DNA from: CAYNVQ01 sp964400735
GTDB taxonomy: Bacteria; Acidobacteriota; Aminicenantia; Aminicenantales; Aminicenantaceae
DNA length: 64,000 nt
Assembly (NCBI GenBank): GCA_964400735.1
Contig: CAYNVQ010000004.1
Span: 310,001-374,000, forward strand
Direction: 5' to 3'
Shown one piece after another: positions 8,872 to 19,300 of this stretch (position 1 is its first letter; each line of letters starts with the position of its first letter). The notes under the pieces are model-generated. The model worked only from the letters and a program-made list of their open reading frames with translations, searched no databases and had not been told where the DNA came from. Both the position numbers and the translations under genes were made by a program.

Positions 8872-9891
8872 ATGCCTCTCCGTCTGATCGAGATTGTGCT
8901 TCCTAAGGAATACATGGATGAGACAGAGGCTCTCATCAGAGATCAGAATCCCGAGGACTTCTGGCAGGAGGAGATCACTGTAGACCAGCAGGTGATGAAG
9001 GTCCTCGTCCCGACAGAAAATTCTGAGCAGATGATGGATGCACTGGAGAAGAAGTTTAGCCATGTCAAGGGATTTCGAATGGTTCTTTTAGCCGTCCAAG
9101 CTTCAGTACCTAGACCGGAGAAAAAAGAAAAAGCTCCAAAAAAACCAGCTGAAGCAGCCGTCGAAGAAGGTCCGGATAAGAAAAGAAAAAGAATCTCCAG
9201 GGAAGAACTGTATTCCGATGTTATAAAAATGACCGAACTTTCTTGGATTTATGTCGTTCTCATAATCCTAGCCTCGGTGGTGGCCGCTGTCGGAATATTG
9301 CGCAATAACGTGGTTTTTATTATCGGCGCCATGGTCATTGCCCCGGTGTTGGGGCCCAATGTGGCCCTTTCCCTGGCGGCCACTCTGGGTGATGTCCAGC
9401 TGTCTCGGCGGGCGCTGTGGGCCATCGCCACCGGTATCTTTGTCGCCCTCATGTTTTCTGCGCTTGTGGGAGTTGTGTTTGATGTCAATACCCAGATTCC
9501 TGAGTTGTTATCAAGAACAGAAGTTAATTTCGGCGATGTCGCCCTTGCCCTAGCTGCTGGAGGCGCCGCCGTCATTTCTCTCTCGTCTGGGTTGGTTTCT
9601 GCCCTCATCGGCGTGATGGTGGCTGTTGCGCTTCTCCCCCCCCTCGTCACTTTAGGCATGTTGGCGGGTTCAGGGCACTGGGATCTGGCCCTGGGCTCTT
9701 TGCTCCTTTTCCTCGTGAATTTCATCTGTGTCAACTTGGCGGGCGTCGTGACTTTTTTGTTTCAAGGTATCCGTCCCTTGACTTGGTGGGAGGCGCATCG
9801 CGCTAAAGTGGCTACTCGCAACGCTATCGTGATATGGACTGTTCTTCTCTTCCTGTTGGTCCTCCTCATTTATCTATCCCAGCGGGGTTAA
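8872..9891 (+). CDS. DUF389 / TIGR00341 family membrane protein
   Basis: A 339-residue inner-membrane protein. Residues 1-80 form a soluble regulatory-looking domain (MPLRLIEIVLPKEYMDETE...), residues 85-120 a lysine-rich linker (RPEKKEKAPKKPAEAAVEEG), and the rest about six transmembrane helices with the family's GAMVIAPVLGPNVALSLAA segment. The function of DUF389 proteins is not established. AAAAGGAG lies 6-7 bases before the ATG. It is followed, after a 319-base gap, by two other ion-channel or transporter genes (mscS, corA), which suggests a membrane-homeostasis cluster without proving it. Confidence 0.9.
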   Translation: MPLRLIEIVLPKEYMDETEALIRDQNPEDFWQEEITVDQQVMKVLVPTENSEQMMDALEKKFSHVKGFRMVLLAVQASVPRPEKKEKAPKKPAEAAVEEGPDKKRKRISREELYSDVIKMTELSWIYVVLIILASVVAAVGILRNNVVFIIGAMVIAPVLGPNVALSLAATLGDVQLSRRALWAIATGIFVALMFSALVGVVFDVNTQIPELLSRTEVNFGDVALALAAGGAAVISLSSGLVSALIGVMVAVALLPPLVTLGMLAGSGHWDLALGSLLLFLVNFICVNLAGVVTFLFQGIRPLTWWEAHRAKVATRNAIVIWTVLLFLLVLLIYLSQRG

Positions 9892-10210
9892 GGCCCGCCC
9901 TTCCTAGCGGCGTAAAGAAAAAAATATTATTTCGTTTTATGTAGGCATTGGTTCCAATATATTAATAAGTGCCGTGTATGTATTCTGATGTCCTCGAATT
10001 TGCAACCGCCATCCCTGAACTCAATCAGAACCGAATCAGACCGTTGACCTATCCATTTTTACTGTGATACTCTTGTTTCAACGTTTTTTGATGTTTGATA
10101 CCACAGATATGACGAAGGATTTGGGGTAAACCCAGGAGACAAAATCCTTTGTTATTTAATATTGGAATTTAGAAGAAATCACTATCTAAATAATAAAGGA
10201 GGTATTCTCG
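9892..10210. other. Intergenic region with a candidate promoter for the mscS gene
   Basis: No coding potential on either strand beyond short chance frames. A plausible sigma70-type promoter on + has TTGACC at 10044-10049 and GATACT at 10066-10071 with 16 bases between them. The last 20 bases carry the strong ribosome site AAAGGAGG of the next gene. No terminator hairpin with a T-run is obvious after the DUF389 gene. Confidence 0.4.
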
Positions 10211-11098
10211 ATGGATTTATCGACTTTACTTGCAGCCACTAGAGATTGGGCTCTCTCCACAGGCATCAAGATTTTCTTGATTGCGGCCTTTACTTTAATA
10301 TTGATCAAAGTGATAAAAGTGGTCTCCAAACGATTGTCATCCGTGTTTGTAAAGAAAATAGAGGATGAAGAAGCAGAGAAAAGAGTGATGACGCTAACCT
10401 CCGTTATCCAGAATTTTTTAATCATCCTGGTTATTGTTGTGGCCGTGATGACTATCATAGGGCAATTGGGAATCGAAATAGCCCCCTTGCTTGCCACAGC
10501 GGGTATCGCGGGTGTCGCTATCGGCTTCGCCGCCCAGAACCTGATTAAAGATGTCATTAATGGATTTTTTCTTTTGTTGTGGGATCAGATCAGGGTTGGT
10601 GATGTTGTCCAGATTTCGGGCAAAGGGGGTCTGGTCGAGATGATAAACCTTAAGATGACCGTTCTTCGTGACCTGGCTGGTAATGTGCATTACATCCCGA
10701 ATGGGAATATCGATGTTGTCACCAATATGACCAAAGATTATTCTCGTTATGTCTTCGATATAGGTGTGGCTTATCGTGAAGATGTGGACGAAGTGACAGA
10801 CATCATAAGGGAGATTGATAATGAGTTGAGACAGGATCCTGATTTCAAAGAGGACATCCTGGAACCTATAGAAATCTTTGGATTGGACCAGTTCGCTGAC
10901 TCGGCCATCATCATAAAAGCCCGCACGACCACAAGACCGATCAAACAATGGCGGATAGCCAGAGAATTCAACAGGAGACTGAAAAAGAAGTTCGACGAAA
11001 GAGATATCGAAATACCCTTCCCCCACGCAACAATTTACATGGGGCAAGATAAAGAGGGCAAATCGGTTCCCTTGAGGGTGTTTATGGAGGGAAGTTGA
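10211..11098 (+). CDS. MscS family mechanosensitive ion channel
   Basis: A small-conductance mechanosensitive channel-type protein of 295 residues in the inner membrane that would release solutes on osmotic downshock. Three hydrophobic helices precede the pore helix, whose small-residue pattern is typical (LLATAGIAGVAIGFAAQNL, residues 93-111). The family signature continues as DQIRVGDVVQI at the start of the cytoplasmic beta domain, and the C-terminus is the mixed alpha/beta domain ending in HATIYMGQ. AAAGGAGG precedes the ATG by 8 bases. It neither overlaps nor abuts its neighbours, so it may be transcribed alone. Confidence 0.95.
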   Translation: MDLSTLLAATRDWALSTGIKIFLIAAFTLILIKVIKVVSKRLSSVFVKKIEDEEAEKRVMTLTSVIQNFLIILVIVVAVMTIIGQLGIEIAPLLATAGIAGVAIGFAAQNLIKDVINGFFLLLWDQIRVGDVVQISGKGGLVEMINLKMTVLRDLAGNVHYIPNGNIDVVTNMTKDYSRYVFDIGVAYREDVDEVTDIIREIDNELRQDPDFKEDILEPIEIFGLDQFADSAIIIKARTTTRPIKQWRIAREFNRRLKKKFDERDIEIPFPHATIYMGQDKEGKSVPLRVFMEGS

Positions 11099-11200
11099 TT
11101 CAAGATTTTAAAAGTAAAGGAATTGGAGATTTGATATAATGCCGATTGTTATTTTATGGGTTTTAAATAAGCACAAATTGTGCTGATTCAGGAGGCGCCG

Positions 11201-12268
11201 ATGATTCGAAAAATAATAAGGAGATCATCAAATAAAAGGGGACTTCCTCCAGGAACTCCTGTTTTTATAGGAGACAAAAAGGTCGAAAAAGCTAGAATTT
11301 CTTTCATCGATTATAATGAAGCCAGGTTCGAAGAAGAAGAAGTCGAGGAGATAGAGAAATGTTTTCCCTTCAAGGATACGTCCTCCGTTACGTGGATAAA
11401 CATAGATGGTCTCCATCAAGTGGACATCATCGAAAAATTGGGGAAGCATTTTGACCTGCACCCTCTCGTATTGGAGGATATCGTGAATACCCATCAGCGC
11501 CCGAAAGTAGAGGAGTTCGAGAACTATCTGTTTATCGTTTTGAAAATGCTCTATTATGATGACGAGTCGAATGAAACTCAGATCGAGCAGGTGAGCTTGA
11601 TTCTCGGGAAAAGTTTTGTCATATCGTTTCAGGAGAGGCAAGGAGATATTTTCAATCCCGTCAGAGAAAGGATCCGAAACGGAAAAGGCCGGCTTAGAAA
11701 GCTGGGCCCCGATTATCTGGCTTATGCTCTGATGGACGCAGTGGTCGATAATTATTTCATCATCCTGGAAAAAAATGGGGAGAAAATAGAGGAGTTGGAA
11801 GACAAGGTTGTATTGGATCCAAAGCCAGAAGTGCTGCAGGTGATCCACAAACTGAAGAGGGAGATGATTTTCCTTCGGCGTTCGGTATGGCCGCTGAGAG
11901 AGCTGGTGAATACAGTGGAACGGGGAGAATCTCAGCTGGTGAATAAATCGACCCGCATCTATCTCAGAGATGTGTATGACCACACGATTCAGGTGATCGA
12001 TACGGTCGAAACCTATAGGGATATGCTTTCCGGAATGCATGATACCTATCTCTCCAGTGTAAGCAACCGGATGAACGAGGTGATGAAGGTCTTGACCATA
12101 ATCGCCACCATTTTCATCCCTTTGACTTTTATCGCCGGCATCTATGGAATGAATTTCGAGTTCATGCCCGAGCTCAAATGGCATTGGGCCTACTTTGGTG
12201 TCTGGGCTGTGATGGCTTTAGTCGCTATCTCGATGGTGATATATTTTAGGAAAAAAAAGTGGTTTTAA
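11201..12268 (+). CDS. corA: CorA-type magnesium/cobalt transporter
   Basis: Pentameric divalent-cation channel of the inner membrane, 355 residues. The large N-terminal cytoplasmic domain (TWINIDGLHQVDIIEKLGKHF, then long helices) leads to two C-terminal transmembrane helices with the diagnostic YGMNFE selectivity motif near residue 316, and the basic tail FRKKKWF. The ATG at 11201 is preferred because GGAGG lies 5 bases upstream; a GTG 21 bases earlier has no ribosome site. A LapA-like gene and the Mla genes follow on the same strand. Confidence 0.95.
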   Translation: MIRKIIRRSSNKRGLPPGTPVFIGDKKVEKARISFIDYNEARFEEEEVEEIEKCFPFKDTSSVTWINIDGLHQVDIIEKLGKHFDLHPLVLEDIVNTHQRPKVEEFENYLFIVLKMLYYDDESNETQIEQVSLILGKSFVISFQERQGDIFNPVRERIRNGKGRLRKLGPDYLAYALMDAVVDNYFIILEKNGEKIEELEDKVVLDPKPEVLQVIHKLKREMIFLRRSVWPLRELVNTVERGESQLVNKSTRIYLRDVYDHTIQVIDTVETYRDMLSGMHDTYLSSVSNRMNEVMKVLTIIATIFIPLTFIAGIYGMNFEFMPELKWHWAYFGVWAVMALVAISMVIYFRKKKWF

Positions 12269-12350
12269 CAGAGCCAATCATGAACAGAGGGCTAGAATAA
12301 AGTGCCTCTTCTCCATCTTGGAAATAAAAATAGAATAACGGAGCGAGAAA

Positions 12351-12545
12351 ATGAAAACAAAGACAATTGTGATTTTGGTTTTAATCATCTTGGCCGTGGT
12401 GCTCGTCATCCAAAATTCGGCCATGGTCGAACTCCAGATTTATTTCTGGAAGATAATCATGTCGAGGATTATCTTCATGGTTGGGCTTTTAGCCTTGGGA
12501 TTCGCTTTGGGTTTTTTGGTGGCCAAAATGAGGACAAGATCATAA
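12351..12545 (+). CDS. LapA-like small membrane protein (DUF1049)
   Basis: A 64-residue protein with two transmembrane helices, matching the lipopolysaccharide assembly protein A (LapA/DUF1049) domain. The pattern of an N-terminal helix (IVILVLIILAVVLVIQN), the short stretch SAMVELQIYFWKI and a second helix ending GFLVAKMRTRS is typical. GGAGCGAG precedes the ATG. In proteobacteria LapA works with LapB in lipopolysaccharide regulation; no lapB is visible here, so the role is only suggested by family. It lies 48 bases upstream of the mlaE homologue and may share its transcript. Confidence 0.82.
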   Translation: MKTKTIVILVLIILAVVLVIQNSAMVELQIYFWKIIMSRIIFMVGLLALGFALGFLVAKMRTRS

Positions 12546-12592
12546 TGTTTACCATTTAGGAGAGAAGTTAATAGAGATTTAGATGAAGAAAG

Positions 12593-13384
12593 ATGGAAGA
12601 AGGAAGAAGATTGGAGAGTATTGCCGATAGGTTTTTAGCTCTCATTGAGAATTTGAAAAAGTTTATTCTTCTGATAGCCGATGAAATTTTTTATACCTTC
12701 CAGTACCTGAGAAAACGGCAGGGAACTTATCCCGGAGAAGTCGGGAAACAGTTCTATTTCATGGCTTACAAGTCTTTCCCTATCGTTTGTTTGATTACTT
12801 TTCTCGTGGGCGTAACTATATCCCTTACATCAGCCGCTCAACTCAAACTTTTCGGAGCTGATATCTATCTCTCATGGTTCGTCGGAATAGCCATGATAAG
12901 AGAACTTGTCCCCCTTATGACAGGAGTGATGCTTGCTGGAAAGATCGGTGCTTCTGTCACCGCGGAGATATCCACCATGATGGTTCTTGAGGAAATCGAC
13001 GCGTTGAAAACCATGGGTGTGGTACCCGAAAAATACCTGATGGTTCCACGGCTTATAGCTATCACCTTGGCCATCCCTCTGCTCGTGGCTATCGCTGATT
13101 TTGTCGGAATTTTCGGAGGCGTCCTGGTGGCGAGAGTGTTTTTGGGAATTCCGCCGGCCAGTTTTCTCAGAGAGATGTCGAACATCGTCCATTTCCAAGA
13201 TTTCCTGATCGGGCTGGGAAAAACCATGGTTTTTGCCTGGGCCATCCTGATCAGCAGCGGTTATAAAGGTTTCTCTGTGGAGAGAAGCGCAGAGGAGGTC
13301 GGGAAGGCCACCACGGAATCAGTCGTGCTGTCCATTTCTATGATCATACTTCTCGACTGTCTCTTTGCCTTTCTTCTTTATTGA
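12593..13384 (+). CDS. mlaE: MlaE family phospholipid ABC transporter permease
   Basis: Inner-membrane permease of the Mla/MCE lipid transport system, 263 residues. The MlaE family core is clear: five to six transmembrane helices, the GVMLAGKIGASVTAEISTMM segment that couples to the ATPase, and the EIDALKTMGVVPEKYLMVPR stretch. It is the first gene of an overlapping set: its stop codon (TGA at 13382-13384) lies 5 bases before the likely ATG of mlaF. The system moves phospholipids between inner and outer membrane, supporting a diderm cell. The preceding LapA-like gene may be co-transcribed. Confidence 0.95.
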   Translation: MEEGRRLESIADRFLALIENLKKFILLIADEIFYTFQYLRKRQGTYPGEVGKQFYFMAYKSFPIVCLITFLVGVTISLTSAAQLKLFGADIYLSWFVGIAMIRELVPLMTGVMLAGKIGASVTAEISTMMVLEEIDALKTMGVVPEKYLMVPRLIAITLAIPLLVAIADFVGIFGGVLVARVFLGIPPASFLREMSNIVHFQDFLIGLGKTMVFAWAILISSGYKGFSVERSAEEVGKATTESVVLSISMIILLDCLFAFLLY

Positions 13385-13389
13385 ATGAT

Positions 13390-14136
13390 ATGGAAATCAT
13401 AAAAGCGATCAATCTTGATGTCGGTTACGAAAACTCTCTCGTTCTGGAAAAATTGAATTTTTCCATCCCCAAAGAACAGATCACGGTCATGCTCGGTAAG
13501 AGCGGCTGCGGGAAGACCTCTCTCCTCAAGAGCTTGATCGGGCTGATCCCCCCCATAGAAGGAGAGATATATTTCAGAGGAGAAAGAATCGACTTTACCT
13601 CTGAGGAAAGCCTTCACTCCCTTTACAGACGGATTGGTGTGCTGTATCAGAATGGCGCCCTGCTTAATGGCCTTACGCTGTATGAGAATGTGGCCCTTCC
13701 CATCCGGATGAGGCATCAAGAAGTTCAGAGAGAGGATGAAGAAAAGATGGTTTACAAAAGGCTTTCGCAAGTAGGACTTCAAGAGAGTGCAGGAAAATAT
13801 CCCTCAGAGCTCTCGGGAGGGATGAGAAAGAGAGGAGCGCTGGCCCGTGCGATGGTCCTGGATCCCGAGGTTATCTTCTGCGATGAGCCTTCATCCGGGC
13901 TTGATCCGATCACGGCCTCAGGATTAGATGACCTTTTAATGAACCTGAAAAGGACGCTGGGGATGACCGTGGTGGTGGTAACCCATGAGCTTCGGTCCAT
14001 TCAGAAAATCGCTGACAGAGTGATTGTGCTCCATGAAGGGAAAATGCATTTTTCAGGAGAATATGCAGAGCTCATCGCCTCAAAGGACCCTTTTATCGAG
14101 GCTTTTTTTCTCAGAAAAGGGAGGGAAAATGACTAA
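13390..14136 (+). CDS. mlaF: MlaF family phospholipid ABC transporter ATP-binding protein
   Basis: Cytoplasmic ATPase of the Mla lipid transporter, 248 residues from the ATG at 13390 (a TTG at 13381 in the same frame would overlap mlaE by four bases). Walker A is GKSGCGKT (residues 36-43), the ABC signature LSGGMRKRGALARA, Walker B VIFCDEPSSGLDP, and the switch histidine lies in VVVTHEL. The SGGMRKR signature is characteristic of MlaF rather than of other importers. It overlaps mlaD by 8 bases. Confidence 0.95.
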   Translation: MEIIKAINLDVGYENSLVLEKLNFSIPKEQITVMLGKSGCGKTSLLKSLIGLIPPIEGEIYFRGERIDFTSEESLHSLYRRIGVLYQNGALLNGLTLYENVALPIRMRHQEVQREDEEKMVYKRLSQVGLQESAGKYPSELSGGMRKRGALARAMVLDPEVIFCDEPSSGLDPITASGLDDLLMNLKRTLGMTVVVVTHELRSIQKIADRVIVLHEGKMHFSGEYAELIASKDPFIEAFFLRKGREND

Positions 14137-15073
14137 GCAACAGAAAACAAGGCTGGGAATTTTTTTGATTGCGTCCTTTGCTGTTTTTATAGTGATCCTC
14201 GGTTTTTTTCTAATTCCCAAACTGCGAGAAAAAGGCAATGACTTCTTCATCAATTTCAGAGGGACTACGGTGAATGGATTGTTTGTCGGCTCACCGGTGA
14301 AATATCAGGGAGTTGAAGTGGGTCGAGTTGAACGAATTATGGTCAATCCTAACAATATCAATTCGGTTCTTGTCACCATAAAAGTCGAGAAGAGGTTTTC
14401 TATGAAAAAAGATATGACGGCAGCATTGATGTATATGGGAATCACCGGCCAAAGGTTTGTGGAGCTTTCGGGAGGAAGCAACGAATCTCAAAACCTGGAA
14501 CCGCGTGGAGAAATCTCGACCCGCCGGGGCCTGGGGGAGAAGGCAGAAGATATTGTTTCGAACATCGATCGGGCGGTTCTGGGAATCAGCAACCTTCTCG
14601 ATGTGGAAAACCAGGAAAGGATTTCTCTTTTTCTGGATAATGTCGAAAAGAGCTCAGCGGTTTTATCCGATGTCCTCGAAAAGAGGAAGGAGAGCCTTGA
14701 GGAATCCATCGCCAATATCCAGAAAGCCTCGGAGGCCTTTTCAGCCGTCACCGAGAATCTCCGCAAAGTGACCGACAATTTAGGCACGATTACAGCAAAT
14801 TTGGAAGCCAATTCAGGAGAGGCTTTTGATAATTTGAACAAGAGGTTCTCGGATGAAGAGATGGGAAAAGTCTTGAGGAATCTCGAAGTTTTTATCGAGA
14901 CAGCCTCGACAAGTTTGGACAAGATCGAAACCATGTTCATCTACCAGCAGGAAGAATTGAGAAACACATTCGAAAGCTTAAGCCAGGCCATGGATAATCT
15001 CTCTAAGTTTTCAAGGGAGTTGACCGAGGATCCCACGCTTCTTATCCGGACGCGAAAGGAAAAAAAGAAATGA
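14129..15073 (+). CDS. mlaD: MlaD/MCE domain lipid-binding protein
   Basis: Periplasmic, membrane-anchored MCE protein of 314 residues that would carry phospholipid between the permease and the outer membrane. One N-terminal transmembrane anchor (residues 8-29) is followed by the MCE core (TTVNGLFVGSPVKYQGVEVG...) and the ITGQRFVEL stretch, then a long helical C-terminal region (about residues 150-300) that may form the coiled tunnel seen in other MCE proteins. The ATG at 14129 has GGGAGGG just upstream and overlaps mlaF by 8 bases; an earlier in-frame ATG inside mlaF is not supported. It overlaps the lipoprotein gene by four bases (ATGA). Confidence 0.94.
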   Translation: MTKQQKTRLGIFLIASFAVFIVILGFFLIPKLREKGNDFFINFRGTTVNGLFVGSPVKYQGVEVGRVERIMVNPNNINSVLVTIKVEKRFSMKKDMTAALMYMGITGQRFVELSGGSNESQNLEPRGEISTRRGLGEKAEDIVSNIDRAVLGISNLLDVENQERISLFLDNVEKSSAVLSDVLEKRKESLEESIANIQKASEAFSAVTENLRKVTDNLGTITANLEANSGEAFDNLNKRFSDEEMGKVLRNLEVFIETASTSLDKIETMFIYQQEELRNTFESLSQAMDNLSKFSRELTEDPTLLIRTRKEKKK

Positions 15074-15654
15074 AAAAAACCTGTGTTATGGTCTTGCTTA
15101 TCCTATTCTTAGGGGGATGTATGTCATCACCCGCTCGAAAATATTATCAGCTCCATTTGGCAGGGGAAGAGGTGACGATCTCAAAGACAATAGACAAGGC
15201 CGTTTTGGTTGAGCCCATCGATATAGATGACCTTTATGATGATTATAGGATTGTTTACAGGCTTTCTCCCTTCGAACTCAATTACTATTCCTATGAGTTT
15301 TGGGCGGATAAGCCAGCAAAGCTCATACGAGATTCCATCACTCACTATCTTATGAAAAAGAACGTCTTCCAAAAAGTGACTCAGGAAATCTCAAGGGGAG
15401 ATCCGGATATCCTGTGGAAATCGAAGGTCCATTCCATCGAAGAAATAGATAACCCGGATTTTTGGTATGCCCGTCTGGCCATGGAGGCGGAGCTCGTGGA
15501 TTTTAAATCGAAGGAGAGACTTTATTTCTATCAGTTTGACAGACAAGAAAAATTGCCAGCAAAAAGTATTGCGATGGTTCCGGTCATCCTTTCCAAAATC
15601 CTGGAAGAGGAATTGGAAGTGATCATCGGAGATATTTCAAAGAGAATGAAATAA
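15070..15654 (+). CDS. ABC-type transport auxiliary lipoprotein (PqiC/DUF330-like)
   Basis: A 194-residue lipoprotein with a classic signal peptide and lipobox (LFLGGC, Cys17). The mature part resembles the auxiliary lipoproteins accompanying MCE transporters: YYQLHL near the start, then KAVLVEPIDIDDLYDDYRIVYR and a helical C-terminus. It would sit on the outer membrane as partner of MlaD. The start overlaps mlaD by four bases, so translation is probably coupled, and it ends the four-gene lipid-transport operon. It converges on the DUF1318 gene, with 15 bases between them. Family assignment rests on context and general pattern. Confidence 0.85.
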   Translation: MKKTCVMVLLILFLGGCMSSPARKYYQLHLAGEEVTISKTIDKAVLVEPIDIDDLYDDYRIVYRLSPFELNYYSYEFWADKPAKLIRDSITHYLMKKNVFQKVTQEISRGDPDILWKSKVHSIEEIDNPDFWYARLAMEAELVDFKSKERLYFYQFDRQEKLPAKSIAMVPVILSKILEEELEVIIGDISKRMK

Positions 15655-15669
15655 TTCAGGTCAGAAGAT

Positions 15670-16245
15670 TTATTGTTTTTTGATCCATTCCCCTTCATCT
15701 TTTTGGATCCACCAGCCTGGGCGGCTGTTTTCAATCCAGCTCTTTGCGAATATTTTCTGTATCCTAGGGATCTGGCTTGCTTCGATGTTAAGGGCTTTGG
15801 CAACCTCTGCATACAGGCTTTCCCTGTCGCTGTTCACTTCTTTTGTCAAGCGTCTCAAGTCTGCTTTATCCTTAAGAGAAAGGTTATCCTCGCTGCGGAT
15901 CTGGATAAATCCATCGTTGGCTTCTCCGATATTTCCTTGGTCGAAAAAAGGATGGAGGAGAGGCTCTTTGTCTTTAAGGGCTTGCTTCAGCGCGCGTATC
16001 TTCGGAGTGGAGACTGTTTCCTCCTGTTGAGCATAAATGGCAGGAATAAATGAGAAGGAAGATTGAACCAAGTCCTTTTCTTGCTTTTTTTTCCCTTCCT
16101 CCTCGGATTTCCTCACTTCATCCACGATTTCTTCCGCTGTTTTTTGTACCGTCGCCTCGGGAAAATAGATGTTTATTGTTACACAGGCAATGGTCCAGAC
16201 AAACAGGGAAATAACGATTGCGAAAACAGGCGGAATTTTTTGCAT
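15670..16245 (-). CDS. DUF1318 (YdbL-like) exported protein
   Basis: A 191-residue exported protein of the DUF1318 family. The diagnostic N-terminal segment IACVTINIYFPEATVQKTAEEIV suggests a lipoprotein with its modified cysteine in TIACVT, and the C-terminal half is the conserved DUF1318 domain (SDRESLYAEVAKALNIEASQIPRIQ...WIENSRPGWWIQ). I took the ATG at 16245 because GGGAGAG precedes it; a more distal ATG at 16284 lacks a ribosome site. DUF1318 proteins accompany YnbE and the large AsmA-like YdbH in proteobacteria. Here the gene lies 64 bases downstream of a large AsmA-like gene, the same association. Confidence 0.85.
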   Translation of the reverse strand: MQKIPPVFAIVISLFVWTIACVTINIYFPEATVQKTAEEIVDEVRKSEEEGKKKQEKDLVQSSFSFIPAIYAQQEETVSTPKIRALKQALKDKEPLLHPFFDQGNIGEANDGFIQIRSEDNLSLKDKADLRRLTKEVNSDRESLYAEVAKALNIEASQIPRIQKIFAKSWIENSRPGWWIQKDEGEWIKKQ

Positions 16246-16309
16246 GGCTCTCTCCCTTTCGATGCTTGTTTTACTCATTCCCATAGTATAGCAAAATCAT
16301 CGATTCCGG

Positions 16310-19300
16310 TCATGGGGATTGTTTAGATTGGCCTATTCTTTTGAGTCGATTCAACATATCTTTGAACTGGATTTGATTCCGGGCCTGCTTGTTCACTACG
16401 TTGATGGCGAACAAACCCGATCCCTTGACAAGATATTCGACTCCTTTTTTCCTTATAGTTCCCTGGAGAGAGAAGATGTCATTTTTCAGCGAGCATGCGA
16501 TCCCAATTTTGTTGTACCGGAAGTCTTTGACGAATCGAGTCCACCCGCTTTGGGGCGAAAAAGGCGTTTTTTCGCCTGTGCCGAGAATGGCAAGATCGTT
16601 GGTGGCCTTCAGACTGAATCTTTGGGGAATACCTTTTCTTCTTTCTGATTCGATATGGATGTTGAAGCGTTCGGGCTGTCCATAGGATAGGGAGAGACCT
16701 TGGATTTCCCCGTTTATGATGCCAGTCACTCGGCCGAAAGGTATGGCATCCGTGATTTTTTCCAAGTCTAATCCTGATAGTTTTACATCACAGGAAATTG
16801 TTCTATTTTTGGAGAGTGGTTGTTCCACTTGGATATTTTTAATGGTAATATTTCCCCCATAGGCATTGGCTTGGGCTTGGCCTTCTGTGTAGACATGGTC
16901 GAGCGAGATTGTGACCCGGGGAAGCTCCAATGCTAACGTTCCTTTTAAGCGGAAATCCTGTGATGAAAACGGAAGGCGAGAAAGATCTCCATCCTTCCAG
17001 GAAAATGAGGTTTGAGCTTTAATCTTCAGGGGATTGAATCCGTACTCGATTGAAATCCCTCCTACCTCGGCATTCTGGCCGAATATCTCCAGCTCAAAAG
17101 GTTCGATCGAGTAACCGTTCCTTTGGCTTTTGATATCCAGCATCAGGGAAGAAAGGTCCAGAGATGCGGTGTGAATTCTTTGAAAATTCAGGAATCCTTT
17201 TCCCTGAGAAGAGGAGTCATCTTCGGTGTGTTTGGAATTTTGCTCAAAATTCACCGGAAGATGTGCCTCTATTCCTTGAAGCGAAAGGTTCTTTTCATCG
17301 CTGGCCAATGATGCATCCTTTATGCTAAAGAAACCAATAGCGGAAAAAGCGTTTTTGTCGGTTTTCACCTCGATTTGACCCTCCGCCCTCCCTTTTATCT
17401 CCATCTGGGTCTGACTAGCTGCTCCTCTCTGATTGAAAAATGAAAACACGGGGGCCAGTTGAATGGCCGAGGCAATGACATTTAGATCAGCGGTAGGAGG
17501 ATCGTGCAGATCGAGCTCTCCTTCGGCAGTTATTCTGCCGTATTCTGGTATGATCCCTTCCAGGGAGATATCTGCCAGCTTTTTACGAGGCAGCTGGTAG
17601 TGGCCGCTGAGGGTGACACGAAGTGGCATTTGGCTCCAATCCATATAGAAGTCCTTCCAGAGCGATTCCCCCTGGAAAAGTTCTATCTTCGCTGCAAACG
17701 GGATATCGTTGAAAGTACGGTCAAAAGTTCCCTCCAGAGTCAGGTTAGGTTGGAGAGATTCTCCGGCCACCGTATAGGAGGGGGCGTGGAAGCTTACATC
17801 GGATGCTTCCAATTCCGCCGACACCTCCCATATCTTTTGTTTGTTTCGGAAAGAATCATGGGCCTCAATTTGAATATTCAACCGTCCATCCGGTTCCCAA
17901 TCATTGATCGTTGGAGGGATGGCGAAAGAGAAAAAGTCTTTCAGGGACTGGAAGCTAATCCCTGAACCTCGCACCGAAAATGAACTGGAATCTTGAGGGG
18001 AGAGGCCAGCTTGAGCTTCCACCTCGAACGGTGGAAAAGGATGCAGTTCAATATTCGCTCGAGAGATCTGGATCCTTCTTTTTTTGAGGTCGATGAATCC
18101 CTCCCCCATAAGTTGAGGAGAGTCTGTTTTCAATTTTGCGTTTGGAATATCAAGGTTTAGATGGGCCGCACCGGCTTTTAAGCTCGTGATCTTGATTTTG
18201 GAATTTTTATGGTCATAAACAAAAGGGATATCCATACCTATTCCAACCGCCTCCAGAATTTTTCCCGTCAATGAGCTTTTGGTCATCCTGGCGTGTCCAG
18301 AAATGTTTGGATTGTCCGGGAACTTGTCGATTTTGAAATTTCCTGAGACATGACTATCGAGCTGCCATTCTGGAGTGCGGTATTTGACAAGTGAAGGGTT
18401 CAAAGTCACTAAGCCATGAATACTGGCTTTCGATTCTGGATGAGCTGGCGATATTCTCGCTTCTCCCTCAAAAAGAGCGCTGCCCTTTAGGACCAGCCCC
18501 TCGAACTGTTTGGAAAGATGCTTTTTGGCCAGGAGAAAAAATCGGCTCAGGTCATCAATTCTGATATTGGGACGAAAGAGAAGGGTTATGTCCTCTTGGC
18601 CTAGGATGCTAAGGGAAGCTGTGAGGTCGACAAAGGAGGGGATTTCGATTTCTAGAGAGGGGAAGACGAATTCATTTTTATCCGCACTGAATTCCCCATC
18701 AAAATTTAAATTGATTTCCTCGAATAATTCTTCCTTTTCAGCATAAACCAGACGATTTGAGGTGAAAACAAATCTTCCCTCTATGGTGGGCTTTTCCTTG
18801 AGGCATAAGGTTCCGAATCCTCGAATCATGTTTTGGAATCTATTTGTCGGAGGCTGGCCAATTCCCTCTGCATTCTGGCAAAGAAGGGTATAAGAGAAGC
18901 ATTCTTGAGATTCAGAAGGAGAAAGAGAGAGGTTAAGTCCTTGAAGAATCAGTTTTTGATTGGAAAAGACGAACTCTAAAGAAGAGTTTTTGAGGCCGAT
19001 TTTTCTGATATAGCTCATTCCTGAAGAAAAACGACGGAGGATGTCTTCGATCATGATTTTCTTTTTGGCTTTCTTGATGTGGGAAATAATCCGGACGCCT
19101 TCAGCCTCGATTGTCTCGAAATAAGGTTTCACTTTTTTCCGAATGCGGTGGATATCGCCTTTGAAGACAAGTCTCTGGATGAAAACCTCCGCTTCTGTAT
19201 CGTCCAGCATTGTTGAAAACTTGATAGTGCCTGCTTCGATCCTCAGCGGAAACAGTTCATAATCCAGGCTTCCTATGGTGATATGAATTCCAGTCCTCTT

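Noticed and set aside
11228..12184. A 318-codon open frame antisense to corA
   Set aside because: Translation is rich in His, Ile and Phe with no domain; it mirrors the corA reading frame.
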